Assembly: GCF_036067295.1 (NCBI RefSeq)
Contig: NZ_CP107954.1
Span: forward strand, 6,882,001-6,946,000
DNA: 64,000 nucleotides
Source of the DNA: Kribbella sp. NBC_00382
Lineage (GTDB): Bacteria; Actinomycetota; Actinomycetes; Propionibacteriales; Kribbellaceae
Direction of reading: 5' to 3'
In this document: positions 27,470 to 37,689 of the stretch, piece by piece
How positions within the stretch are numbered: position 1 is the first letter of the stretch
Layout: every line of letters starts with the position of its first letter
Notes under the pieces: generated by a model
Databases searched by the model: none
What the model was told of the DNA's origin: nothing
The model's input: only the letters and a program-made list of their open reading frames with translations
Position numbers and translations under genes: made by a program

Positions 27470-27991
27470 TCAGGCGGGGCCGAGGATGTTGCCGCCGGAG
27501 ACGGTGACCTGGATCGCCGCGAGCGGGGAGGGTGCCGGGCCGCCCTGGACGCTGCCGTCCTCGGCGCTGTACTTGCTGCCGTGGCACGGGCAGTTGATGG
27601 TGTTGTTCTCCACCGTGCGGACCAGGCAGCCCGCGTGCGTGCAGACCGCCGTGAACGCCTTGAACTCACCGGCCTTCGGCTGCGTCACCACGATCTTGTC
27701 GAACACCTTGCCGCCACCCACCGGCACATCGCCCACCGGGCCGAGTACCGCTCCCCCGCCGCCGCTGGACGGCGTACCGGAGGAGGAAGGCGCCGAGGTC
27801 GGTGTGCTGGCCGGCCCGGACGTCGTGCCGCCGGCGGCCGGCGTATCGCTCGCGCCGTCGCTGCCGCACGCGGCGAGCAACGGCACGCTGACGCCGGCGA
27901 GACCGGCGACCGCTGCGCCGCGGAGCACCGCCCGCCGGTCACGCAACGTGTCGATCGCCCGGGCGAGTTCTGCCGTTCTGTCGTCGCTCAT
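27470..27991 (-). CDS. Rieske (2Fe-2S) lipoprotein
   Basis: This 173-residue exported protein carries a Rieske iron-sulphur cluster. The signal region has twin arginines (RRAVLRGAA) followed by a lipobox ending LLAAC, suggesting Tat export and lipid anchoring. A long Ser/Thr/Pro/Gly linker follows. The C-terminal domain has both cluster-binding boxes, CTHAGC and CPCHGSKY. It is a stand-alone electron carrier or oxidase partner rather than the cytochrome bc1 Rieske subunit, which is larger. I chose ATG 27991 because GGAGG lies nine bases upstream. Confidence 0.9.
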   Translation of the reverse strand: MSDDRTAELARAIDTLRDRRAVLRGAAVAGLAGVSVPLLAACGSDGASDTPAAGGTTSGPASTPTSAPSSSGTPSSGGGGAVLGPVGDVPVGGGKVFDKIVVTQPKAGEFKAFTAVCTHAGCLVRTVENNTINCPCHGSKYSAEDGSVQGGPAPSPLAAIQVTVSGGNILGPA

Positions 27992-28321
27992 GAATCTGGA
28001 CCTCCAAGAGCCTGCTGGCAAAAGTAGTTGAACGCTTGGTTACTTGCTGTTGTAGCCGACGGCACCAAATCCCGGTGCCCGCCGTGGTCGATACCTTCGC
28101 TACACGGATCAGTCCGCCGGATGGTTCAACGGAGCACCAGGCTTTACCGAATACGCGCAGAACCCCCGCCCCGGTGACCCGGGTGCGGGGGTTCTGAACG
28201 TACTAGTCCGGTCCCGTCGCGTCAGCCGAGGCGCCTGACTGCCAGGACCTTCTCAGGCTTCGCTGCGCTTCCCAGCTAGCGCGCTTGCGCCACTTCTCAA
28301 CCGGCGCGCTTGCGCCGCTTC
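27992..28321. other. Spacer between the Rieske gene and uvrA
   Basis: These 330 bases contain no convincing gene. They hold the upstream region of the Rieske gene, a strong hairpin (28158-28196) and 25-bp tandem units that run into the end of uvrA (28265-28339). Promoter boxes for the Rieske gene could not be assigned with confidence. Confidence 0.6.
28158..28196 (-). terminator. Hairpin downstream of uvrA
   Basis: CAGAACCCCCGC (28158-28169) pairs with GCGGGGGTTCTG (28185-28196), 12 bp, and the 15-base interior can pair further. It lies about 125 bases beyond the uvrA stop and upstream of the Rieske gene on the same strand, so it should isolate the two genes. Confidence 0.75.

Positions 28322-28339
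<18 letters not shown>
28265..28339 (-). repeat. 25-bp tandem repeat spanning the uvrA stop
   Basis: Three adjacent 25-bp units (28315-28339, 28290-28314, 28265-28289) each begin, on the minus strand, with CGCAAGCG. The first and second agree at 21 of 25 positions; the third is more diverged. The first unit encodes the last UvrA residues (RKRAD) and its stop; the other two lie downstream. Confidence 0.8.
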
Positions 28340-31381
<3,042 letters not shown>

Positions 31382-31481
31382 AAGCTCTACTCTCAGCCGT
31401 TCTCGAGGGATTTCCAGGGGCAGTCCGTGATGCTAACCGGGCCCACCGACAAAAACTTCCGCACCGGTTCCGCAGGCGCTT

Positions 31482-31497
31482 TCGAAAGCATATTCGA
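31482..31497. promoter_or_regulatory. SOS box (LexA site) between uvrA and the isomerase-like gene
   Basis: TCGAAAGCATATTCGA is a palindrome of TCGAA and TTCGA separated by six bases, close to the actinobacterial LexA consensus TCGAAC-N4-GTTCGA. It sits 100 bases upstream of uvrA, a known SOS gene in this group. It also abuts a TAGAGT -10-like element (31498-31503) of the divergent gene. The match was made by eye. Confidence 0.65.
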
Positions 31498-31509
31498 TAG
31501 AGTCCGGAC
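31498..31509 (+). promoter_or_regulatory. Probable leaderless promoter -10 element
   Basis: TAGAGT (31498-31503) fits the TANNNT pattern of actinobacterial -10 boxes. It is followed by exactly six bases and then the ATG at 31510, and no ribosome site is present. This is the layout of leaderless transcripts, which are common in actinobacteria. No good -35 box was seen. Confidence 0.5.
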
Positions 31510-32211
31510 ATGGTCGCACCGGAGCCAACGAGCCGCCTGATCGCCGAGTTACCGTCCGCGAGCCGGCGCCTGCTCGACACCGTTACCCAACTACCGGATG
31601 ACGCAGTACTGCGCCCGTCGCTGCTGCCCGGCTGGAGCGTCGGGCATGTGCTGAGTCACGTCGCTCGCAACGCCGACGCGCTCGTGAACTTGTGCGACTG
31701 GGCGCGCACCGGCGTCCGTAAACCAATGTACGTGTCGATGGAAGCCCGCGAGTCCGACATCGCGGACGGCGCCGGCCGACCGGTCCCGGAGCAGGTTCAG
31801 GACATCGCCGATACCCAGGCGAGGCTGCTCGAGCGGTTCGAGGACCTCCCCACTGCTGCGTGGGCTGCCGAGGTGACGTGGCCGAGTGGAGCCGTCCGTG
31901 CTGCGGCGCAGGTGGTCACGGCCCGGCTGTGCGAGTTGGAGGTGCACCATGTCGACCTGGGGCTCGGGTACACGTTCGACGACGTACCGGTCGAGTCCCG
32001 CGACGTCCTGCTCAGCTACGCGACCAGTCGGTGGCCTAGCGGGTTCGGCGTGGCGTTGCGTAGTACGGACTCGCCCTGGGTGTCGCCTGAGCACCCGGCC
32101 GATGCAAGGATCCTCACTGGTGGCAGCGCTGCTCTGCTGAGCTGGGTGCTCGGCCGGAGCGACGGTAGTGAGCTGGGTGGCGACATGCCACAGGCACCGC
32201 CCTGGGGATGA
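31510..32211 (+). CDS. Maleylpyruvate isomerase family mycothiol-dependent protein
   Basis: The 233-residue protein has a DinB/MDMPI four-helix domain with the metal-ligand histidine region GWSVGHVLSHVARNADAL (about residue 43) and the second ligand pair in LCELEVHHVDLGLGY (about residue 142). A C-terminal domain follows. Family members use the actinobacterial thiol mycothiol, or bind metal for other transfers; the substrate here cannot be inferred. It lacks a ribosome site and probably starts from a leaderless transcript next to the SOS box. The MBL-fold gene follows after 14 bases, as is common beside uvrA in actinobacteria. Confidence 0.85.
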   Translation: MVAPEPTSRLIAELPSASRRLLDTVTQLPDDAVLRPSLLPGWSVGHVLSHVARNADALVNLCDWARTGVRKPMYVSMEARESDIADGAGRPVPEQVQDIADTQARLLERFEDLPTAAWAAEVTWPSGAVRAAAQVVTARLCELEVHHVDLGLGYTFDDVPVESRDVLLSYATSRWPSGFGVALRSTDSPWVSPEHPADARILTGGSAALLSWVLGRSDGSELGGDMPQAPPWG

Positions 32212-32225
32212 ACCGAGGAGAGCGC

Positions 32226-32885
32226 ATGACGGAGTATCACGGCAACGTCCACGTCGGCGGGCCGGCGCAGACGCACGAGCTGGCCAAGCTGATGATCACC
32301 AAGGTCGCCGTGGGGCCCGGCAACAACAACGCCTACCTGTTGCGCAGCCGACTCACTGACGAGCAGGTGCTCATCGATGCCGCCGACGAGGCCGAGACGC
32401 TGCTCAAGGTGATCGGTGAGGGCGGGATCAGCCGCGTCATCACCACCCACCAGCACGGCGACCACTGGCAGGCACTGGCCGAGGTGGTCGCCCGTACCAG
32501 TGCTGTCACCGTCGCCGGCCGCGACGACGCCGAAGGCATCCCGGTCCCGACCGACGAGCCCGTCGGCGACGGCGACCGCATCCACTTCGGCGAACTCAGC
32601 CTCGAGGTGATCACCCTGGTCGGCCACACCCCCGGCTCGATCGCCCTCCTCTACGACGACCCGACCGGCCCGCCCCACCTCTTCACCGGCGACTCCCTCT
32701 TCCCCGGCGGCGTCGGCAACACCCGAGGCGTGAAGAAAAACTTCGACTCGCTCCTCCACGACGTCGAAACCAAACTCTTCGCCCGCCTCCCCGACGAAAC
32801 CTGGGTCTACCCCGGCCACGGCGCCGACACCACCCTCGGCACCGAACGCCCCCACCTCGCCGAATGGCACGAACGCGGCTGGTGA
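32226..32885 (+). CDS. MBL-fold metallo-hydrolase (glyoxalase II-like)
   Basis: The 219-residue protein has the metallo-beta-lactamase fold with zinc-binding motif HQHGDHW (about residues 75-81), the later ligand regions GHTPGSIAL and LFTGDSLFPGGVGN, and a final YPGHG. It is of glyoxalase II/hydroxyacylglutathione hydrolase type and may act on mycothiol thioesters, an inference supported by the mycothiol-dependent gene just upstream. ATG 32226 has GAGGAG upstream and is preferred over ATG 32208. Confidence 0.88.
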   Translation: MTEYHGNVHVGGPAQTHELAKLMITKVAVGPGNNNAYLLRSRLTDEQVLIDAADEAETLLKVIGEGGISRVITTHQHGDHWQALAEVVARTSAVTVAGRDDAEGIPVPTDEPVGDGDRIHFGELSLEVITLVGHTPGSIALLYDDPTGPPHLFTGDSLFPGGVGNTRGVKKNFDSLLHDVETKLFARLPDETWVYPGHGADTTLGTERPHLAEWHERGW

Positions 32886-32892
32886 AGCCTGG

Positions 32893-33596
32893 TCAGCCGG
32901 CGAGGAAGGCCAGGAGGGTGGTTGTCAGTTCGGCTGGTTTTTCTTCGAAGAGCCAGTGGCCGGAGTTTGGATGACGCCGCCGGTGACGTTGGTGGCGTAG
33001 TCGCGGACCTGGTTCAGGACGAAGGGGCCCCAGCTCTATTGGGCGCCTAGGGCAAGTACCGGCATGGTCAGTTTGGTGTGGGCGTTGACGGCGTTGTCGG
33101 CTACGTCCTGGTTGAAGGCTCGGAACCATTCGAGGCTTGCCCGGAGGTGGCCGGAGCGTTGCATGTACCGGCCGTAGATCCTTGCGTCGGCGGCTGTTAC
33201 GCCGTCCTTGTTGTACTCGAGCATGTCGGCGAAGCCGTCGATCCACTCGGCCTCGCGGCCCTGGATCATCCGCTCGGGCAGGCCGTTGCGGACGTTGAAG
33301 AAGCCGAGGTTCCAGGAACCGGCGCCCTGAGGGGTCAGGGACGGTGAGCTGTAGAGCTTCTGGTCCGGGATCGGCGCCTCGGTGAGGGCGAGCTTGGTGA
33401 CGTCCGGATGCGCGGCGGCGTACGCGTAGGCGACCATCGTGCCGATGTCGTGGCCGCCGGCCGGGGCGTCGCTGCCACCCGCACCGCGCAGGTCCGGCGC
33501 GATCACGTGGTAGTGCTTGGCCAGCTCCGGCAGCACCTTGTGCCACGCGTACCAGGTCTCCGGGTAGCCGTGGAGCAGGACGAGCGTCGATACCTC
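32893..33596 (-). pseudogene. Broken alpha/beta hydrolase (epoxide hydrolase-like)
   Basis: The remains read STLVLLHGYPETWYAWHKVL, then HYHVIAPDLRGAGGSD, typical of epoxide hydrolase-like alpha/beta hydrolases. Three lesions are visible. There is no start codon or N-terminal 25-30 residues upstream of the oxyanion HGYP motif. A TAG stop occurs at 33036-33038 inside ALGAQ*SWGPF. One base is missing near 32969, shifting the frame just before the catalytic-His segment SGHWLFEEKPAE, which resumes in another frame and ends at 32893. The nucleophile elbow region also looks shortened, because DIGTMVAYAYAAAHP runs on directly from the APAGG segment. Confidence 0.88.
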
Positions 33597-33600
33597 ACGT

Positions 33601-33638
33601 CGGCGGGCTGAACGGTGGATTGACAGAACAGCCCGCCG
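33601..33638 (-). terminator. Hairpin after the GH30 gene
   Basis: CGGCGGGCT (33601-33609) and AGCCCGCCG (33630-33638) form a 9-bp stem with a 20-base loop, 16 bases beyond the stop of the glycoside hydrolase gene. It sits where the N-terminus of the broken hydrolase would have been. Confidence 0.55.
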
Positions 33639-33653
33639 GCCTGTGACAACGAC

Positions 33654-35114
33654 TCAGATGGAGACGTCCGGGATCTCGAAGGTCTGTACGGTGTTGGCTT
33701 CGAAGTACGACCAGAAGCGAGTGCCGTGCATGATCGTGTCCTGGTGGAACTGGTACCGCTCCGAGCCGCCCGTGATGGTCGACCAACGTGGGATGGGCGC
33801 GCCGTCGGTGGAGGGCTTGGTGAATTTGGCCAGGTCGAAGTCGAGGTACTGGGCGGTGCCGTAGTTGGTGGCGACGATGATGAGCTTGCGGGCCGTGGGG
33901 TCGTACGCCGCAATGGTGTTGCCGTTGCCGCCATCGATGATCTGCATGCCGGGGCGGATGTGGCGGGCGTACTGAGCCAGGACGTAGTACTTCGGGTTGA
34001 CGCCGCCAGTGGTGCCATTGGCGAGGTCCTGGATCAGGCCCCAGCCCCCGCCGTCCACCACTTGCCAGTACACCCAAGCGGACGGGTGCAGCCAGCGGAA
34101 GTCGAGGTTGAGGTTGCTGGCCAGGCTCATCCCGGTGGCGTCGCTCTCGCCGTACTCCGAGTTCCACACCTTGCGGCCGGCGGCCTTCGCAGCGGAGTAC
34201 AGGAGGTCACGGCGGCCACCGCCCTGCTGGTAGCCGTGCACGTTGATGCGGCCGACATTGCCGCGCGTGGTGCTGTCGAAGCTGTTCCAGGTCGACAGGG
34301 CCGAGTCGTAGCCCCAGGAGTCGGATGCGGCGATCGGCATCCAGCCCAGGTCGCGTGAGTTCAGCTCTGCCCGCAGGTAGTTGATCACTGGGCGTTGGGT
34401 GGCCGGTTCGAAGTGGCAGCCCTCCTGCGAGCCGTCGGCCCGCCACCAGCTGCCGTCGGGCTCGTTGAAGGGCTCTACCGAGGTGAAGTCGACGCCCCAG
34501 TGGTCATGGGCGTAGCGGGCGACTGTGGCGAGGTACACGGCGTGCTGCTGGTGGTTCCAGGTCTGCAGGTTGTCGCCGCCGTTGGCCGCGCCGGACGGGT
34601 TGTGGTTCTGGCACATCCACCACATCGGCGAGTTGGAGAACAGTTCGATCCGGTTGACGCCGCGGTCGCGGGCCTTCCACATCAGGTTGCGCTGGGCGCT
34701 GTCGGCGTACCAGTTCCAGCTGGCCGACGACGGGTCCGCGCTGAACCAGTCGAGCCAGTAGCCGTCGATCTGCCGGGCGTCGCCGATGTTGGGCGACCGG
34801 ACCATCGACTCGCCGTTGATCGGCGTGGTCGAGCAGCCGCCGGCGTTGTACCGGGCGATGTTCAGCCCGAGCCCGGGGAGTTGGGCCCCTTGGTAGTTCA
34901 CGGTGTTGCGGGTGAAGAACACGTCGGCCAGGTCGTCACGGTTGCCGTGCGCCTTGCCCCACCAGCACAACGACGTACCCCAGCCCTCCCAGGCTCCCCA
35001 GTCTGTGCGTGGATCGATAGTGCTGGCGGCCGCCGCGGCCGGTGTTGTCTGGCCAAGTACCGCCGCCCCCAACGGAGCGGCAACGATCGAGCCGAGCAAG
35101 GTACGACGACGCAT
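33654..35114 (-). CDS. Secreted GH30 family glycoside hydrolase (endo-beta-1,6-galactanase type)
   Basis: This 486-residue exported enzyme resembles GH30 endo-beta-1,6-galactanases, which cut the side chains of arabinogalactan. It begins with a twin-arginine signal (MRRRTLLGS, hydrophobic to about residue 32, ending AAAAAS). The catalytic acid/base Glu is in VEPFNEPDGSWW and the nucleophile Glu in VWNSEYGES. The N-terminal strand EGWGTSLCWWG is typical of the subfamily. I chose ATG 35114 because GGAGG is eight bases upstream; the frame runs upstream to 35186. Substrate assignment is by memory of family motifs. Confidence 0.85.
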   Translation of the reverse strand: MRRRTLLGSIVAAPLGAAVLGQTTPAAAAASTIDPRTDWGAWEGWGTSLCWWGKAHGNRDDLADVFFTRNTVNYQGAQLPGLGLNIARYNAGGCSTTPINGESMVRSPNIGDARQIDGYWLDWFSADPSSASWNWYADSAQRNLMWKARDRGVNRIELFSNSPMWWMCQNHNPSGAANGGDNLQTWNHQQHAVYLATVARYAHDHWGVDFTSVEPFNEPDGSWWRADGSQEGCHFEPATQRPVINYLRAELNSRDLGWMPIAASDSWGYDSALSTWNSFDSTTRGNVGRINVHGYQQGGGRRDLLYSAAKAAGRKVWNSEYGESDATGMSLASNLNLDFRWLHPSAWVYWQVVDGGGWGLIQDLANGTTGGVNPKYYVLAQYARHIRPGMQIIDGGNGNTIAAYDPTARKLIIVATNYGTAQYLDFDLAKFTKPSTDGAPIPRWSTITGGSERYQFHQDTIMHGTRFWSYFEANTVQTFEIPDVSI

Positions 35115-35234
35115 GGCGATCCTCCAGAGGGGCGGTCCGGCAGGTAGCTCATCGCGACCATACCCACACCGGAAGTAGTTGCCCACCCACGCAACGTTCA
35201 GCTCGAGAGTGCCTGCGTCCTAGGCTCTGCGTTC

Positions 35235-35768
35235 ATGAACGGTTTCGCGCCGTACGACCCTGACTCCACCCGCCGCGCGGCAGAAAGCGCGATCTCGGTA
35301 CGACCCGCAGTCGCCGCGGATCTCGCCGTCTGCGCCGAGCTGATCGTCACCAGGACCGGCGGGCCGGCCGAGGCGCGCAGGGAGATGTTGCTCAACGACC
35401 TCGAGCGCGATGATCGCTACGTCGCGGTCGCCTGCGCTGGGTCGGAGGTGGTCGGCTACGGCGGCGTGTTTCGGCATGAGTTCGTGCCAGAGCATCCGGC
35501 GGCGCCGACCGGGTACTACCTGGTGGGGCTGATCGTCGCGCCGGCCTGGCGGCGGTACGGGATCGGAGAGTTGCTCACTGTCGAACGGATGCGATGGACG
35601 GCCGAACGGGCCGGGGAGATCTACTACTTCGCCAATCTGGGCAACGGTGCAACCCTCGACCTCCACGAGAGGTTGGGGTTCATCGAGGTGACCCGTGACT
35701 TCACCTTCCCCAAGGCGCCGATGGCGCCCGGGGCCGGCGTACTACTGAAGGCCCCGCTCAGTCGGTGA
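35235..35768 (+). CDS. GNAT family N-acetyltransferase
   Basis: The 177-residue protein has a GNAT core starting at SVRPAVAADLAVCAELI (about residue 21). It carries the acetyl-CoA pyrophosphate-binding loop in VAPAWRRYGIGELL and the following strand FANLGNGATLDLHERLGFIEV. The acceptor molecule is unknown. The ATG at 35235 lies eight bases after TAGGCT, a possible -10 box, and has no ribosome site, so a leaderless or very short leader is possible. Its last 11 bases overlap the end of the convergent protease gene. Confidence 0.85.
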   Translation: MNGFAPYDPDSTRRAAESAISVRPAVAADLAVCAELIVTRTGGPAEARREMLLNDLERDDRYVAVACAGSEVVGYGGVFRHEFVPEHPAAPTGYYLVGLIVAPAWRRYGIGELLTVERMRWTAERAGEIYYFANLGNGATLDLHERLGFIEVTRDFTFPKAPMAPGAGVLLKAPLSR

Positions 35769-36687
35769 GCTCGGCCGGTTCGGCGACGACGTCGACCAGG
35801 GCGCCGTTGCGGACGGCGGTGATCTCGGTACGCCGGCCGATCGCGTCGGCGAAGAGTTGCCGCTGCAGGGACTGGGCATCTCGGAGCGGGGTGCCGTCGA
35901 CGGCCAGTACCAGGTCGCCTTGCCGCAATCCGGCTTCCGCCGCCGGGCTTCCCGAGATGACCTCGACCACTCGGAGCGCGTTCCGCTGGCCGAAGCGCTC
36001 GGCCAGCTGTGGGCGGAGAGGGGCTGGGGTGGTGACGAGTCCGAGGTACGCCCGGCGGACCCGCCCGTCGTGCAGCAGTGAGTAGATGATCCGGCGGGTG
36101 GTCGGGTTCATCGGTACGGCCAGGCCGAGACCGATGCCAGCCACTGCCGTATTGATGCCGATCACCCGGCCGTTGCCATCGGCAAGCGCTCCGCCGGAGT
36201 TGCCCGGGTTGAGCGCCGCGTCCGTCTGGATCACGTCCTCGATGATCCGGCTCGCCGTTCCCGACCGGACCGGGAGCGATCGCCCGAGAGCACTCACCAC
36301 ACCGGCCGTCACGCTGCCGGCCAGCCCGAGAGGGTTGCCCACCGCAACCACCAGATTGCCGACCTTCACCTTGTCGGCGTCCCCGTACTCCGGCGGATCC
36401 GGAATCTCCCGATCAGCCCGCAACACGGCCAGATCGGACAACCGATCCACCCCGATCACCTGAGCCTGCGCCGCCGTACCGTCCGCGAACTCGGCCGTCG
36501 CACTACTACCGTCACCGACCACATGCGCATTCGTCAGCAGATGCCCGTCCGCCGTCAACACCACCGCCGACCCCGACGACTCCCCCCGCCGCCCCTGCAC
36601 CCGCAAACTAGCCACCCGCGGAATCAACAACTCCGCCACCCCGGACACCACCCGCGAGTAAGCATCCAGAACGTCGTCATCCATCAT
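35758..36687 (-). CDS. HtrA-like trypsin/PDZ serine protease without export signal
   Basis: The 309-residue protein has an S1C chymotrypsin fold with the full triad: His55 in TNAHVV, Asp85 in SDLAVL and Ser164 in GNSGGAL. One PDZ domain follows (about residues 215-300, SGSPAAEAGLRQGDLVLAVDG). Unlike typical DegP/HtrA proteins it has no signal peptide or membrane anchor, so it would stay in the cytoplasm or act on soluble partners. The ATG at 36687 is well supported by GGAGGTGG upstream. The 3' end overlaps the acetyltransferase gene on the other strand. Confidence 0.9.
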   Translation of the reverse strand: MMDDDVLDAYSRVVSGVAELLIPRVASLRVQGRRGESSGSAVVLTADGHLLTNAHVVGDGSSATAEFADGTAAQAQVIGVDRLSDLAVLRADREIPDPPEYGDADKVKVGNLVVAVGNPLGLAGSVTAGVVSALGRSLPVRSGTASRIIEDVIQTDAALNPGNSGGALADGNGRVIGINTAVAGIGLGLAVPMNPTTRRIIYSLLHDGRVRRAYLGLVTTPAPLRPQLAERFGQRNALRVVEVISGSPAAEAGLRQGDLVLAVDGTPLRDAQSLQRQLFADAIGRRTEITAVRNGALVDVVAEPAELTD

Positions 36688-36710
36688 CTCGCCACCTCCT
36701 GATTACATCA

Positions 36711-37493
36711 TTACCCCGCAATCAAGCCGGCGGCATCACCCACCCGATACGGCAGGTAGGTATCGACGTAGATTCCGGTTCGCCCAGCCAGGACGGAGCT
36801 CGGGATCACGTAGATGCTGCCGTCGCCGAGAACGATGAAGAACAGGTCGAGGGAGTCCGGGTCGTAGGGCATCTTCCCGGCCGACTTGTCGAGTGCGTAC
36901 GGTCGCCGCCCGACCCCGACGCTCCAGCGACCTTTGCCGTTCGGACGAACAGAGGTCTTGATCTGAACCCGCTGCACCCCGTCCGCAGTGGTCACCAAGA
37001 GGTCATACAGCTGCGGCTCCACGGGCAACGCAACCGCGCACCCACGCATCGCGAACCACGCCATGGCAATGCCGGGCGCCGCGGCGCTGAGCATCTCAGG
37101 CTGCACCGGCAGATCGAACATCTCACCTGTCATCGACGCCCGGTGCGGCGTCTTCAGGTGGCTGCAGTCGAGTTCGAGCCGGACGGCGTGCCCCTTGATC
37201 CGGACCCGGTCCTGACCACTGTCGGAGATACCGAGGCTGGCGAAGACCTCACTCCAGCAGGTCGATCCCAGCAGCGCCTGACGAAGCTGGCCATCGGTCC
37301 ACCGGCGCTGTCCGGTGAAGTGCCCGCTGTCCAGCTCGAGCCTGAGGGCATGCCGCTTGATGGTGCGGACCACACCCGCGGAGGTGTCCTTCAGGCCCAG
37401 CGCACGGGCGACCGCGCGCCAGGAGCTGTTGTTCTCAACCGCCTTGCGCAGTTGGGCATCGGTCCAACTGCGTTTGTCCCCGATCGTGTCCAT
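36711..37493 (-). CDS. PD-(D/E)XK-type endonuclease-like protein with two N-terminal HTH repeats
   Basis: The 260-residue protein has two copies of a DNA-binding-like unit of about 50 residues (10-58 and 65-112). Each reads W-T-D-x-Q-L-R, then W-x-x-V, LG, then VR-x-IK-x-HA-x-RL-x-LD. A domain resembling the group I intron-associated PD-(D/E)XK endonucleases follows: Asp164 in LYDLLVTT and Gln177-x-Lys179 in RVQIKTS. The gene starts 12 bases beyond the tRNA-Pro terminator, with no ribosome site but with TACTGT six bases before the ATG, so a leaderless start is likely. Cellular function is unknown; homing or defence are guesses. Confidence 0.75.
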   Translation of the reverse strand: MDTIGDKRSWTDAQLRKAVENNSSWRAVARALGLKDTSAGVVRTIKRHALRLELDSGHFTGQRRWTDGQLRQALLGSTCWSEVFASLGISDSGQDRVRIKGHAVRLELDCSHLKTPHRASMTGEMFDLPVQPEMLSAAAPGIAMAWFAMRGCAVALPVEPQLYDLLVTTADGVQRVQIKTSVRPNGKGRWSVGVGRRPYALDKSAGKMPYDPDSLDLFFIVLGDGSIYVIPSSVLAGRTGIYVDTYLPYRVGDAAGLIAG

Positions 37494-37504
37494 GGGGAGA
37501 CAGT

Positions 37505-37539
37505 AAAGAGGGGCACCGACAGAATCGGTGCCCCTCTTT
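37505..37539. terminator. Bidirectional terminator between tRNA-Pro and the nuclease gene
   Basis: AAAGAGGGGCACCGA (37505-37519) pairs perfectly with TCGGTGCCCCTCTTT (37525-37539) around a five-base loop. T-runs occur on both strands (six on plus, three on minus). On the minus strand it ends the tRNA transcript seven bases after the mature 3' end. Confidence 0.85.
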
Positions 37540-37545
37540 TTTCGG

Positions 37546-37619
37546 TCGGGCTGACAGGATTTGAACCTGCGACCCTCTGGCCCCCAGCCAGATGCGCTAC
37601 CAAACTGCGCTACAGCCCG
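37546..37619 (-). tRNA. tRNA-Pro (GGG anticodon)
   Basis: The 74-base minus-strand sequence folds as a tRNA. The acceptor stem is CGGGCTG/CAGCCCG, the D arm includes AGTTTGGTA, and the anticodon stem is TCTGG/CCAGA around CTGGGGG with anticodon GGG. The T arm is GCAGG/CCTGT-like with GTTCAAATC, and the discriminator base is A. The bases after the discriminator are CCG, so the CCA end is not encoded. It lies between der and the nuclease gene and is followed by a strong terminator. Confidence 0.93.
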
Positions 37620-37689
37620 AAGTCGCCTGCCCATCAAGAGCAAGCGGGTAAACCTTACCCCATTCCCAGGCCAGTTCTGACCAGGGGGC

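Noticed and set aside
27042..27669. Minus-strand proteins made of a 20-residue repeat across the tandem array
   Set aside because: The frames exist only because the repeat lacks stops; they overlap real genes and lack a start with a ribosome site.
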